A stretch of DNA of 32,027 bases, taken from NCBI GenBank assembly GCA_045638525.1, contig JAZUBQ010000016.1:1-32027 (forward strand), read 5' to 3'. This DNA comes from SIG452 sp045638525. GTDB lineage: Bacteria > Bacillota > Clostridia > UMGS1840. The notes below the pieces were generated by a model. That model ran no database searches and was not told where the DNA came from. It saw nothing but the letters and a program-made list of their open reading frames with translations. Shown in pieces: positions 14,013-21,877 of this stretch (its first letter is position 1; each line of letters opens with the position of its first letter). Both the position numbers and the translations under genes were made by a program.

Positions 14013-15865
14013 TGAACCATAACACACCTATACGGGTGGCTGTGTATGCTCGTGTTTCTACCGAGCACGAGGCACAGGTGTTAGCACTTGACAATCAGTT
14101 GGAGTGGTACACCAATTATATTGCCCAGCACCCCAATTATTTTGAGGTGGGTCGCTATATTGATGTAGGCATCACTGGAACTTCTGCCAAGAAGCGACCA
14201 GAGTTTATGCGAATGATAGAAGATGCCAAAAAGGGCAAGTTCCAACTAATTATCACCAGAGAGGTATCACGTTTTGCTCGTAACACCAAAGACACTCTTA
14301 AATTTTGCGAATTGCTTAAAGAATTTGGAGTTATTGTTCACTTTGTCGGAGATGCTATTCAAACCGATGACCCAGATGGAGAATTTCGCTTGACATTGAT
14401 GGCAAGTCTTGCACAAGACGAAAGCCGTAAAATCAGTCAACGAGTTAAATACGGTATCAGTATGGCACGGCAAAAAGGCGTTCTTTATGGTAACGGCAAT
14501 ATTCTTGGTTATGACCGCATTAAACGAGAGGTAGCCCCTGATGTTTTTGTTCCAGAGTTTGTCATTAACCCCGAACAGGCGGAAACTGTCCGTATGATTT
14601 TTGACTGGTATCTGCAAGGGTATGGTGTTCGCAAAATTCAGTTTATGCTGGAACAGGCAGGACGGAAAACTGCCGAAGGTAAAAGCAACTGGTATGCCTC
14701 GGCAATTTCTAAAACCCTCAAAAGGAAGTTCTACTGCGGACTGCTTGATTATGGTCAGCAGTATAGCGATGGTTACAAGACCCAAAAGAGGAAGAACAAC
14801 TATGGGCAAGTAGACAGAGTTGTTGTCCAAGGTCCGCACGAACCTATTGTAACAGTGGAAGAGTTCAATAAGGTTCAGGAAATACTGGAAAGTCACCTCA
14901 AACAGTTGCCAGGAGTGCAAACTGGTCCACGAAGTGGTCAAAAACAGAAAAAGGATGTCTGGTCTAAACTGCTCGTTTGCATCTGCGGACATTCTTTTAA
15001 CCGTCGTCGTTGGAGCCATCAGGGCAAGTCTAACACGGTGTACAGTTACCAGTGTTACAGTTCTATTCGTTCAGGAACAGTCCAGACACGATTGAACAAG
15101 AACCTTCCTATTGACGATACTTGTAGGTCTCCTGTCGTTCCAGAGTGGAAACTCAAAATGATGGCGAAGTATGTGTTCACTCACTTCATCACCGATGTTG
15201 ACGAAATTCTCGCAACTGCTAACCGTCTCCTGCAAAAGCATCTCGCCGACAAACCAGTGCTGGACAACACCCAGATTATCGCTAACAGGCGAAAGGAACT
15301 TGCCAAACTGGAAAATCGTTTGAAGAACTCCATTGTTATGCGAGAGGATGGAGAGATTAGCCGAGAGCAATTCTTTGAACGCAAGGCGGAGTTAGAACCA
15401 CAAATCGCAGAACTGAAACAGTACATTGCTGAAATTGAAGCAGAAACCGAACCTGTGGAAGAGGTCAATTTTAGCGAGCGAATCAAGTTGCTTGAATATG
15501 CGATGGAGCAATTGGTTGACTTTGAGAACATAGAAGATATTCCAGAGAAGGTCGTGGAGGCATTCGTTGACCGAATTGTTGTCTCCGAAGACTGCTTTGA
15601 CTGGTATCTTCGCTTTGACCCTACGGTTGCATATACCTGTAAGGTTGAGGGCAAAAGAAGCGGGACCGCAAAGGTCTCCGCTTCCTTTGCGTTTCTTGAA
15701 GACAGCAAAACCAAGAAAAAATTTAAGAATTTATCCAAAAGCGAATATGATATGGTCGCTTCTGCCACATTGGACATTGACTATGCCAAGCAGTACCTGT
15801 ATTCGCAATCAACCAAGCACCGCATCCACAAATACGAAGACACAAATGTGAATGTATATGTGTAA
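14009..15865 (+). CDS. Large serine recombinase, intact active site
   Basis: The 618-residue enzyme has the full large-serine-recombinase plan: a catalytic domain with YARVSTEHE (Ser17) and REVSRFARN (Arg88, Arg91), a Recombinase domain (about 160-290, NGNILGYDR, INPEQAETVRMIFDW), a zinc ribbon (Cys324, Cys326, Cys349, Cys372), a coiled-coil arm (about 405-475) and a C-terminal tail. Such enzymes integrate and excise elements between short attP/attB sites. GTG 14009 is spaced eight bases from AAAGGAGG; ATG 14012 is the alternative. Its end is followed by a strong terminator. It shares clear sequence similarity with the altered paralog directly upstream. The attachment sites have tiny core repeats and could not be located. 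Confidence 0.95.
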   Translation: MMNHNTPIRVAVYARVSTEHEAQVLALDNQLEWYTNYIAQHPNYFEVGRYIDVGITGTSAKKRPEFMRMIEDAKKGKFQLIITREVSRFARNTKDTLKFCELLKEFGVIVHFVGDAIQTDDPDGEFRLTLMASLAQDESRKISQRVKYGISMARQKGVLYGNGNILGYDRIKREVAPDVFVPEFVINPEQAETVRMIFDWYLQGYGVRKIQFMLEQAGRKTAEGKSNWYASAISKTLKRKFYCGLLDYGQQYSDGYKTQKRKNNYGQVDRVVVQGPHEPIVTVEEFNKVQEILESHLKQLPGVQTGPRSGQKQKKDVWSKLLVCICGHSFNRRRWSHQGKSNTVYSYQCYSSIRSGTVQTRLNKNLPIDDTCRSPVVPEWKLKMMAKYVFTHFITDVDEILATANRLLQKHLADKPVLDNTQIIANRRKELAKLENRLKNSIVMREDGEISREQFFERKAELEPQIAELKQYIAEIEAETEPVEEVNFSERIKLLEYAMEQLVDFENIEDIPEKVVEAFVDRIVVSEDCFDWYLRFDPTVAYTCKVEGKRSGTAKVSASFAFLEDSKTKKKFKNLSKSEYDMVASATLDIDYAKQYLYSQSTKHRIHKYEDTNVNVYV

Positions 15866-15890
15866 GACATAGTTGAAAATTTAAAGCAAT

Positions 15891-15937
15891 AATTATACTA
15901 CTTTCTACATTCATTGTTGAGAGTAGTATAATTTTTT
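15891..15937 (+). terminator. Intrinsic terminator of the recombinase operon
   Basis: AATTATACTACT (15891-15902) pairs perfectly with AGTAGTATAATT (15922-15933), followed by TTTT. Confidence 0.85.
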
Positions 15938-15992
15938 GCACTATAATTATGTAAAAATTTACAGTAAAGTCCTTTTTATTGGACATTAACAG

Positions 15993-16050
15993 TGCTATAA
16001 TAGTATCAAAGACAGGAAAACTTTAATATAGAGACCGATTATGCTATAAT
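15993..16050 (+). promoter_or_regulatory. Two TG-extended -10 promoters of the six-gene operon
   Basis: TGCTATAAT occurs twice, with TATAAT at 15996-16001 and 16045-16050. The -35 regions are poor (TTTTTA and TTTAAT), as expected for extended -10 promoters. The second would start transcription at about 16,057, almost at the ribosome site. Confidence 0.6.
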
Positions 16051-16073
16051 AAATATAATGTGAGGTGAACGAT

Positions 16074-16709
16074 GTGTTTTGCGATGAAAAGATAATTGCT
16101 GTATATCTGGGTCAAAACGAATACCACGACATTGAAGGCGCTAACTGTTGGTTTGATATTTATCACGACATTGCATTTCACACCACCGAAGGATATCGTC
16201 TTCTATTGGAAACCGATAGTTATATGATATCGTTAGGTGCGGATGGAGTTTCCGTCACCAACAAGGTTGAATTCAAACCCATCGAACACGAATGGTTAGA
16301 GGAATATGTCCATAACCTTGATGATGAAGTAATAGTCAATTTTGAAACCACTTTACTTGTTGGCCAGCGAATTTTGACCGTAGATAAAAACGATGATTTC
16401 TATCTGATTCAGTTTGATGATTTCTCTTTGAAATTGTATGTCTATGAACTTGGCAAGATGGACAAAACCCTTCACAATAGAGACCATTGGTCTTATAACA
16501 ATGTTCTTGGTTTCGACAGGTTTATTAAGACGAAGTGTCCTCTGTGTGGTGGCGAGGGCGAAATTCTGCTTGATTTTGTATCAGACTATGTAGTCCGTTG
16601 CAAGTCCTGCAAGAAGTCCACCTATGCCGAAATGCAATTAAGACACGCGATTGACCACTGGAATGACGGTGAAGTCCAGTGCGACTTATCTGATATTACT
16701 ATTGAATAA
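16074..16709 (+). CDS. Hypothetical protein with C-terminal Lar-type zinc ribbon
   Basis: The 211-residue protein starts at GTG 16074, six bases after GAGGTG; an ATG two bases earlier is in another frame and stops after seven codons. Residues 1-130 are beta-rich and unrecognised (DFYLIQFDDFSLKLYVYE). Residues 155-197 form a treble-clef-like zinc ribbon, CPLCGGEGE (Cys155, Cys158), then RCKSCKKST (Cys176, Cys179) and HAIDHWN. This is the layout of restriction-alleviation protein Lar domains (CPFCGG..C..CGA..T..AI..WN). Lar proteins reduce type I restriction, but the domain is also common on phage and mobile-element proteins of unknown role. It is first of six co-directional genes, and the beta-rich part resembles those of the third and fourth genes. 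Confidence 0.65.
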   Translation: MFCDEKIIAVYLGQNEYHDIEGANCWFDIYHDIAFHTTEGYRLLLETDSYMISLGADGVSVTNKVEFKPIEHEWLEEYVHNLDDEVIVNFETTLLVGQRILTVDKNDDFYLIQFDDFSLKLYVYELGKMDKTLHNRDHWSYNNVLGFDRFIKTKCPLCGGEGEILLDFVSDYVVRCKSCKKSTYAEMQLRHAIDHWNDGEVQCDLSDITIE

Positions 16710-16736
16710 TGCCTACCACTGTAAGGGGTGAGATAA

Positions 16737-17420
16737 ATGACAACTCATATCGATGGTTTATATGAACTCTGCAAGGAGCAACCGTTTGATACCGAGAAAA
16801 TTAAAAAGTACATCCAAAACAATAATATGAATAGCGAAGCGGTAACTCGTGCTGCACTGAAATTGTGTGACCACGGTATGTTCTCTTACAGTGATTACAT
16901 TTATCAGAACGAGAAGGAACCGCAACCAGAAGAATTGTCTACATACAATTGGGAGTTGTTATTTAATGTCCTAATTGATAACGGTTTGGATGCAAACCTC
17001 GTAACCTGTGACGATGGCCACAATTACGAAAATATCCTTCAATCCGTTTTGTACTTTGATGACGGTGACCTGTCTGCAAGACTACTGCGTAACATTCTGT
17101 CCAAAGGTGGAACTCCGAATGTTGTAATAGATAATACCCCTTTCTTTGTAGAGGTAGATGCAGATTTTATCATTGATATTGATATGGGGTTATATCCGCA
17201 CAAATGGCAGGTAGATAATGCCTTCCGCAGTTGGTTGGTGTTGATTGGGTTCGATGGCATTATCAAAGACGGTAAACTTCCTATAAAAATGCGCGATGGT
17301 TTTGCTCCCCACATATTCAAAGAGTTCGAAAGGTTCGACTATCGTATTACCCACACAGAAAAAGATTTCGAACTTGAAATTATAGAAAAAGAAACAGGTA
17401 CTGTCGTAGCGACAGTTTAA
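16737..17420 (+). CDS. Hypothetical ankyrin-like protein of the immunity-like operon
   Basis: The 227-residue acidic soluble protein has helix-turn-helix repeats that suggest ankyrin-like folding: LYELCKEQPFDTEKIKKYI, WELLFNVLIDNGLDANLVT and LLRNILSKGGTPNVVIDN, where the NGLDANLV and GGTPNVV segments look like ankyrin loop motifs. The C-terminal third is beta-rich. AAGGGGTGA precedes the ATG. Ankyrin-like acidic proteins in strings of unrelated small genes are often immunity proteins against polymorphic toxins, but no toxin gene is present here. The role is not established. Confidence 0.6.
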   Translation: MTTHIDGLYELCKEQPFDTEKIKKYIQNNNMNSEAVTRAALKLCDHGMFSYSDYIYQNEKEPQPEELSTYNWELLFNVLIDNGLDANLVTCDDGHNYENILQSVLYFDDGDLSARLLRNILSKGGTPNVVIDNTPFFVEVDADFIIDIDMGLYPHKWQVDNAFRSWLVLIGFDGIIKDGKLPIKMRDGFAPHIFKEFERFDYRITHTEKDFELEIIEKETGTVVATV

Positions 17421-17431
17421 GGAGTGATAAA

Positions 17432-18202
17432 ATGGTTCTTTCAGATGGAAAAAACAATTTTCCCAATAATGAGTTTTCCTTTTGGGAGTGGTCTGCTCCT
17501 GTTCTTCAAACACACGAAGAAGTTATGGCCAAAATCAAAGAACTAAAATTGCAAGGCAGAGTGATTAAGGGCTTCTACTCTGTCGGTATGGGTTATAACT
17601 GGACTGACGACAACATTGGAGAAGCGATTTATAATACTACCGAAAGAATGATTAAAGAAAATCGCATTTCTTCGAAGGGTCCGTTCCCGTTCTTGCCAGA
17701 GGGAGTTTATATTTCAAGATATGCCGAGATTGATGAACCGTTTTTGATTGAGTTTGAAGACGGCGACATCTTGGGTGTTGATTACAGCGAAGGAAGTTGT
17801 GTTCGTATGGAACTGAACACTATTCCAAAGGATATAAAGTTCGGAACCAATCGAAGAACATTCCACCCTAATGTTTTGTTCAGTAGTCTTATTGGGAGAG
17901 AAATTGTTGCGGTCGAAGTGACCACTTCTACCGAACTGGATGAGTTCACTTGGTCACACGGTCTTGATATCGGTGAGCAGGACGCTTACATCACAAAAAT
18001 ATCTTTTGTATGTAAAAAAGGCAGAGAGTGGGAACGCGAAAAGTTAGAATTCACTTCGTGGTATGATTATGGTATGGTGGCCGTAACCGATTATGAGGGA
18101 GTAACTTTGAAAATTCACGCTCCTGATGTAAGAGAGGTTGTTGCAGGTTTTATCGACGAAGAAACATTAAATCTTCAAGACGATTTCTCTTTTGACGACT
18201 AA
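17432..18202 (+). CDS. Hypothetical beta-rich acidic protein
   Basis: The 256-residue protein is not recognised. Two segments, PFLIEFEDGDILGVDYSEG and LIGREIVAVEVTT, have the same strand pattern as parts of the first gene product (TLLVGQRILTVDKNDD) and of the fourth (PVLLIFDNIAIELCVHGTG), suggesting a shared beta-sandwich module. It is acidic and lacks a signal peptide or membrane segment. GGAGTGA lies seven bases ahead of its ATG and only 11 bp separate it from the previous gene. By context it is another member of an immunity-like or element-maintenance operon; the biochemical function is unknown. Confidence 0.6.
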   Translation: MVLSDGKNNFPNNEFSFWEWSAPVLQTHEEVMAKIKELKLQGRVIKGFYSVGMGYNWTDDNIGEAIYNTTERMIKENRISSKGPFPFLPEGVYISRYAEIDEPFLIEFEDGDILGVDYSEGSCVRMELNTIPKDIKFGTNRRTFHPNVLFSSLIGREIVAVEVTTSTELDEFTWSHGLDIGEQDAYITKISFVCKKGREWEREKLEFTSWYDYGMVAVTDYEGVTLKIHAPDVREVVAGFIDEETLNLQDDFSFDD

Positions 18203-18216
18203 AATGAGGTGAGAAA

Positions 18217-18828
18217 ATGTCTAACCATAGATTTGGTAAAGTAAATTACTCTACCATTGTAACTCCTGATGAAGAAGGTACTTTTTACTATTCATATACA
18301 GAATTGCAAAGTATGTTAAATGACCTTTGCAAAGAACATATTCTCAAAAAGGTTTATGCCGATTTGCAGGGTTATTTAGAATCTTTTCACCAGGGCGACA
18401 ATTATTACGATTTTTCATACTTTGGCGGTCCTGTACTTTTAATATTTGATAACATCGCTATTGAACTTTGTGTTCACGGTACAGGTATGGTGGAATGCCG
18501 TGCTATTAACCTATGGGATGTCAAAATCAAAAGCACAAAAGACTTCCCACCAAGCAATATGGGGCTTGTTGGCGACAATTATTTCTATGACTTATCCGAA
18601 CAGTTCCAGTTGAAATACGAGGGATATACCGTAGAAGAGGTCGTTGTAGACAATACCGATTGCTATCCGTTCTCGTTGAGCAGGTTTGACGAGGAGAAAG
18701 CAAAAGTAGCGGAAGAAACAAACACACTTCCCGACCACGTACATTTTCATTTAAGTAATGGAGTTGACTTCGGTGTTTACTCTGATGCCATTGAATATTT
18801 CTATATTGAATTAAAAACATACAATTAA
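18217..18828 (+). CDS. Hypothetical protein related in pattern to its operon neighbours
   Basis: The 203-residue soluble acidic protein is not recognised. Its central PVLLIFDNIAIELCVHGTG segment parallels PFLIEFEDGDILGVDYSEG of the preceding gene product, so both may carry copies of one beta-rich domain. GAGGTGAGAAA precedes the ATG, 14 bp after the previous stop. There is no catalytic motif, signal peptide or membrane segment. Confidence 0.6.
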   Translation: MSNHRFGKVNYSTIVTPDEEGTFYYSYTELQSMLNDLCKEHILKKVYADLQGYLESFHQGDNYYDFSYFGGPVLLIFDNIAIELCVHGTGMVECRAINLWDVKIKSTKDFPPSNMGLVGDNYFYDLSEQFQLKYEGYTVEEVVVDNTDCYPFSLSRFDEEKAKVAEETNTLPDHVHFHLSNGVDFGVYSDAIEYFYIELKTYN

Positions 18829-18845
18829 CCCAAAGGGGTGATGAA

Positions 18846-19388
18846 ATGAACGAATATGTATATAAACCCAAGGAGAAAAGTCGGGTTCAGCAAATCAATG
18901 AGAGCATAATGCAAAGTATCAATACCGTATATAGACTACGAAAGATACAATACAATCTCGCTGATAACAAACCCTGCTATGCATATGTCGTTTCTCTTGC
19001 AAAGAATTATACTCACTCATTGAAGGAGCAAACCTTATCTTTTTACGAATACCTTAAAAGTATTATCTCTTTTGATGAGGTGCTAACCACAGAGAATAAA
19101 TGCTTCAAAATAATCGCAGTAGGTTTTGAGGTTACATATTGTATCGAAGCGTGGCGAAAGCACGCGGATACAACGGCATATATTGAAAACGGCGAAGTAG
19201 TCACGGAACTTATACACCGTATGAGTTGTGAGCAGGCAGCATATATCTTCAAGAAGCACAGGGTTGACCCATTTGAGTTACTCAACACTTTGGAAACTTT
19301 GCAAAAGTACAACAATCCCGCAGACAAGTATTGCGCTCTTGCAAAAATGCCGATTTTACTGAAAGAAATACATACAAGAGGTGAGTAA
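18846..19388 (+). CDS. Hypothetical helical protein of the same operon
   Basis: The 180-residue protein is predicted mostly helical and slightly basic at the N terminus (MNEYVYKPKEKSRVQQINES). No family is recognised. AAAGGGGTGATGAA precedes the ATG, 17 bp after the previous gene. Its stop is separated from the next start by one base, so the last two genes are closely coupled. There is no signal peptide or membrane helix. Four cysteines are scattered rather than arranged as a zinc site. Confidence 0.6.
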   Translation: MNEYVYKPKEKSRVQQINESIMQSINTVYRLRKIQYNLADNKPCYAYVVSLAKNYTHSLKEQTLSFYEYLKSIISFDEVLTTENKCFKIIAVGFEVTYCIEAWRKHADTTAYIENGEVVTELIHRMSCEQAAYIFKKHRVDPFELLNTLETLQKYNNPADKYCALAKMPILLKEIHTRGE

Positions 19389-19389
19389 A

Positions 19390-19776
19390 ATGAAAATCCT
19401 ATGGCGATATGCCGTTGCTGGAAACATAAAGAAAACACGAATTGACGGAAACGGCATTTTGAGATATGGAACTGCGGTATTTAAAGGAAATGCGAAAGTG
19501 TATCTTTGCGGTCGCCTATGGGATGAAAGATTACCCGACGAAAACAAAACAGGAATTTCTGTTTTAGGCCTTAGTCGTGGCGGAAGATATTATGTGGATT
19601 TTGTTCCAATCGAATTAATCGAGAATTTAAGAATTACAAGAGTATATACACCAAAGGTGTTGGATATGATGTCTGATTTTGAGTTCTGCGAAGGCTGGTG
19701 GGGAAACACACAAGAAGAAAGAGACGATGCGTCAGCATTCTTGAAAAGATTTAAAGAAAAATATGGGAAAGAATAG
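19390..19776 (+). CDS. Hypothetical protein, last gene of the operon
   Basis: The 128-residue protein begins MKILWRYAVAGNIKKTRIDG. AGAGGTGAGTAAA places the ATG at 19390 rather than the GTG nine bases earlier. The first half is beta-rich (VYLCGRLWDERLP, GRYYVDFVPIELI); the C terminus is charged and helical (EERDDASAFLKRFKEKYGKE). No family is recognised. Repeat element R1, which contains the terminator, begins seven bases after its stop. Confidence 0.6.
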   Translation: MKILWRYAVAGNIKKTRIDGNGILRYGTAVFKGNAKVYLCGRLWDERLPDENKTGISVLGLSRGGRYYVDFVPIELIENLRITRVYTPKVLDMMSDFEFCEGWWGNTQEERDDASAFLKRFKEKYGKE

Positions 19777-19782
19777 TATTTT

Positions 19783-19876
19783 ATTTTCCCTCTTTTGCTG
19801 ATAGCAGCACAGGCTGCCATCAAGGGCTAATTAACTTAATAAAATACCGCCTGGAGAAATCCAGGCGGTATTTTTA
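19783..19876 (+). repeat. Repeat element R1 with terminator
   Basis: The consensus box ATTTTCCCTCTTTTGC is followed by a GCAG/CTGC hairpin (TGATAGCAG with CTGCCATCA, one mismatch), then TTAATAAAAT and a perfect stem AAAATACCGCCTGGA/TCCAGGCGGTATTTT with a GAAA loop. It lies between converging genes and terminates both. Confidence 0.75.
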
Positions 19877-19915
19877 TGGAACTAACCGATGTAACAAGAA
19901 AACTGTCCCTTTATC

Positions 19916-21055
19916 TCATAAGTTCTTGTTTTTCCATTCCGTTAAGAATGCAACGCATTTCTCCGCAGTAGCGTCTTGTGCCCGAGACAGGAAAATCTTT
20001 TCAAAGTTCCTTTTGGTAATGCACTTTTTTTGAGCATAGAATTTTAACAAATCTGGTCGGTCAAGTTGATAAACCAGTTCCAGCATTTTGCCCTTGTTAT
20101 GTATGACATAATCTATATAATCCTGTCCTAAATCACTATTTTCATAATACTCCGGATGGGCCAAACAACCCAATAACAGATTGTATTTCGTAATCATGTC
20201 TGCAATTTTCGAACTTCTAAACTCAACACGCGGAAAGATCATCGGAAGAACGGGACGCTCTTTGATTTTTAGATCATTGACATGCAAAACACGAAAGAAA
20301 TCAGGAGCGATGATAGAGGTAACTTTATCACATCCGTCAAATGCGCCCGGAAGAAAACTACCTGAATCTTCTGGGAGCAAAACATCTCCATTCTTTTGAT
20401 CGTCACAACGGACAATGGTAGTTAAAACGGCCCCGCCATTCAAAGAATCCTTTGTAAGCAAAAAACCATTTTTTTCATAAAAATATGTGAAATTAAGTGG
20501 TTGAATGCGTCTTTTTGAGGGATAAACTGTTATTCTCCGTGGTTTTTTAGCCGACGAAAGGTCAAATACATTAAACGGACAGCAGCTAGGAACAACTACC
20601 TCGTTAATGGAGTCGCTCGCATAATGAAGGCTGGAAGCTTCTAAATTATCAGAAATGATTAGGGTGTTCAAGTTTTTGGCGTGAAGAAATACACATTCAC
20701 CAATATAACTGACATCCTCCGGAATGGTATATTCTTTATCCTTTTTGCAACACGGATAACACAACAATGTGATTTTCTCCGCAAATTGCTCTGTCATTCT
20801 CTCAAACAAAACCCCATCACGAGAAAAGTATCTTTTATTATCCGGGTGTACAGTAATTTTTTCCAAATTATATAGACCGGAAAGTGCATTTTTCTTGATG
20901 CCGATAATTCCTTCGTGAATATAAAGTTCCTTATAACTCGCACCGCGAAAAGTGCTACAGTCTTCAACAATTTTGACTTTGGACGGTATGACAACCTTTT
21001 CTTCATCACTCCAGCAACTTTTTAAAATGCCATTTTCAATTCTAAATTCAGTCAT
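19916..21055 (-). CDS. BspA-like leucine-rich-repeat protein, cytoplasmic
   Basis: The 379-residue protein has LRR_5/BspA-type repeats in its first two thirds, with phrases such as VIPSKVKIVEDCSTFRGASY, LYIHEGIIGIKKNALSGLYN, YTIPEDVSYIGECVFLHAKN and FLPGAFDGCDKVTSIIAPDF. A helical C-terminal region (LGCLAHPEYYENS, FLTEWKNKNL) follows, as often seen in clostridial LRR proteins. ATG 21055 follows GGGAGTGGAAAAT; no signal peptide is present, so it should be intracellular, unlike BspA itself. It is the only gene of its unit, reversed relative to the flanking R1 and R2 repeats. The role is unknown; such repeats usually bind proteins. Confidence 0.75.
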   Translation of the reverse strand: MTEFRIENGILKSCWSDEEKVVIPSKVKIVEDCSTFRGASYKELYIHEGIIGIKKNALSGLYNLEKITVHPDNKRYFSRDGVLFERMTEQFAEKITLLCYPCCKKDKEYTIPEDVSYIGECVFLHAKNLNTLIISDNLEASSLHYASDSINEVVVPSCCPFNVFDLSSAKKPRRITVYPSKRRIQPLNFTYFYEKNGFLLTKDSLNGGAVLTTIVRCDDQKNGDVLLPEDSGSFLPGAFDGCDKVTSIIAPDFFRVLHVNDLKIKERPVLPMIFPRVEFRSSKIADMITKYNLLLGCLAHPEYYENSDLGQDYIDYVIHNKGKMLELVYQLDRPDLLKFYAQKKCITKRNFEKIFLSRAQDATAEKCVAFLTEWKNKNL

Positions 21056-21082
21056 ATTTTCCACTCCCATCAATTTTTGCTT

Positions 21083-21131
21083 ATTGTAGCATAATGTTAT
21101 TGTAAATACAACCAAGCACCAAATTTGGTGC
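21083..21131 (-). promoter_or_regulatory. Promoter of the reversed LRR gene with a 16-bp palindrome
   Basis: On the minus strand TTGTAT (21111-21106), a 17-bp spacer and TACAAT (21088-21083) with a TG extension. The perfect palindrome GCACCAAATTTGGTGC (21116-21131) sits four bases upstream of the -35 box and may be an operator. A partial match, GCACCAATTTTG, occurs at 22986-22997 ahead of the SLOG gene. Confidence 0.6.
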
Positions 21132-21170
21132 ATAAAAAACTCATTCGCACAGACGACTGGTTCTGTATTA

Positions 21171-21286
21171 ATTTCCCACTTTTACTGATTGCACCACAGG
21201 CTGCCATCAAGGAAGGTAAGTAATTCCTTCTGAAGGGGAAATAAAACATAATAAGATCCCCACCGGTTATCCGGTGGGGATTTTTA
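21171..21286 (+). repeat. Repeat element R2 with terminator, between divergent promoters
   Basis: The ATTTCCCACTTTT box and the GCACCACAGGCTGC hairpin match R1. A longer middle follows, then the terminator ATCCCCACCGG/CCGGTGGGGAT with TTTTT. It follows no gene: the gene to its left is transcribed away from it and the gene to its right starts just after it. Confidence 0.75.
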
Positions 21287-21292
21287 CATCTA

Positions 21293-21321
21293 TTGCAAAG
21301 AATTTGACCAAGTGGTATAAT
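21293..21321 (+). promoter_or_regulatory. Promoter of the zinc-ribbon gene
   Basis: TTGCAA (21293-21298), a 17-bp spacer and TATAAT (21316-21321), seven bases after R2. Confidence 0.8.
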
Positions 21322-21344
21322 GATAAACAAGAGGTGATCTGCGT

Positions 21345-21659
21345 ATGGGATTGTTTGATAAATTCAAAAAAGATATTTTCAAGCCTAAGCCGTGTTTATC
21401 TAAAAAGCACGAGTTCGTTACTGTTGTAATACATACTGCACAATGCGTTTCTGCGATGTCGCAAACCTATTATCGTTGCCAAAAATGTGGTGCACGTTAT
21501 TATGGAGATGCTCCGCAAAAGTATGGTATGGTTGTAGAAAAGGAAAAAGATGACATCTCAAATAGCAGTGATGGCAAGTACATTTGTGAAAAATGCGGAA
21601 GGGAAACGATATTTGCAAACGCTTCTTTTTGTTCTGCATGTGGGCATAAAAGAAGTTGA
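21345..21659 (+). CDS. Small double zinc-ribbon protein
   Basis: The 104-residue cytoplasmic protein begins MGLFDKFKKDIFKPKPC and carries CQKCG (Cys45, Cys48) and a complete C-terminal zinc ribbon, CEKCG (Cys81, Cys84) with CSACG (Cys96, Cys99). The ribbon resembles the zf-ribbon/zinc_ribbon_2 type used for protein or nucleic-acid contacts. GAGGTG precedes the ATG by eight bases. It is the only gene between R2 and R3. The function is unknown. Confidence 0.7.
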   Translation: MGLFDKFKKDIFKPKPCLSKKHEFVTVVIHTAQCVSAMSQTYYRCQKCGARYYGDAPQKYGMVVEKEKDDISNSSDGKYICEKCGRETIFANASFCSACGHKRS

Positions 21660-21664
21660 AATTA

Positions 21665-21756
21665 ATTTTCTCTCTTTTGCGTACTGCACCGCAGGTTACT
21701 ATTAAGAACTAATATTTCCTAATAAAATCCCCGCCGAGAAATCGGTGGGGATTTTT
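21665..21756 (+). repeat. Repeat element R3 with terminator
   Basis: It is identical to R4 from CTTTTGCGTACTGC onward through the CTGC/GCAG hairpin and the TAATATTTCCTAATAAAAT segment, apart from a few bases in the terminator (ATCCCCGCCGA/TCGGTGGGGAT, GAAA loop). It follows the zinc-ribbon gene by five bases. Confidence 0.8.
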
Positions 21757-21770
21757 CTATGTCAAAATAG

Positions 21771-21799
21771 TTGAGTTTTCAAAACAGAATTGCTAAAAT
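21771..21799 (+). promoter_or_regulatory. Promoter of the second LRR gene
   Basis: TTGAGT (21771-21776), a 17-bp spacer and TAAAAT (21794-21799) with a TG extension. Confidence 0.7.
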
Positions 21800-21877
21800 G
21801 TAACAAGTGCCACGCTGTGCACTAAATTTAATACATAGCAACTGATAGCATCGTAATACAGAAAGGATGTGCAGAAA

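Noticed and set aside
14267..15777. Long minus-strand open frames opposite the large recombinase
   Set aside because: They lack ribosome sites and recognisable composition; the plus strand is clearly coding.
240..15940. Attachment-site repeats bounding the mobile region
   Set aside because: I looked for matching repeats at the likely edges and found none convincing; large serine recombinases leave only 2-3 bp core duplications, which cannot be identified by eye.
16072..16095. ATG-initiated short frame at 16,072
   Set aside because: It stops after seven codons; the GTG at 16,074 opens the full 211-residue frame with the same ribosome site.
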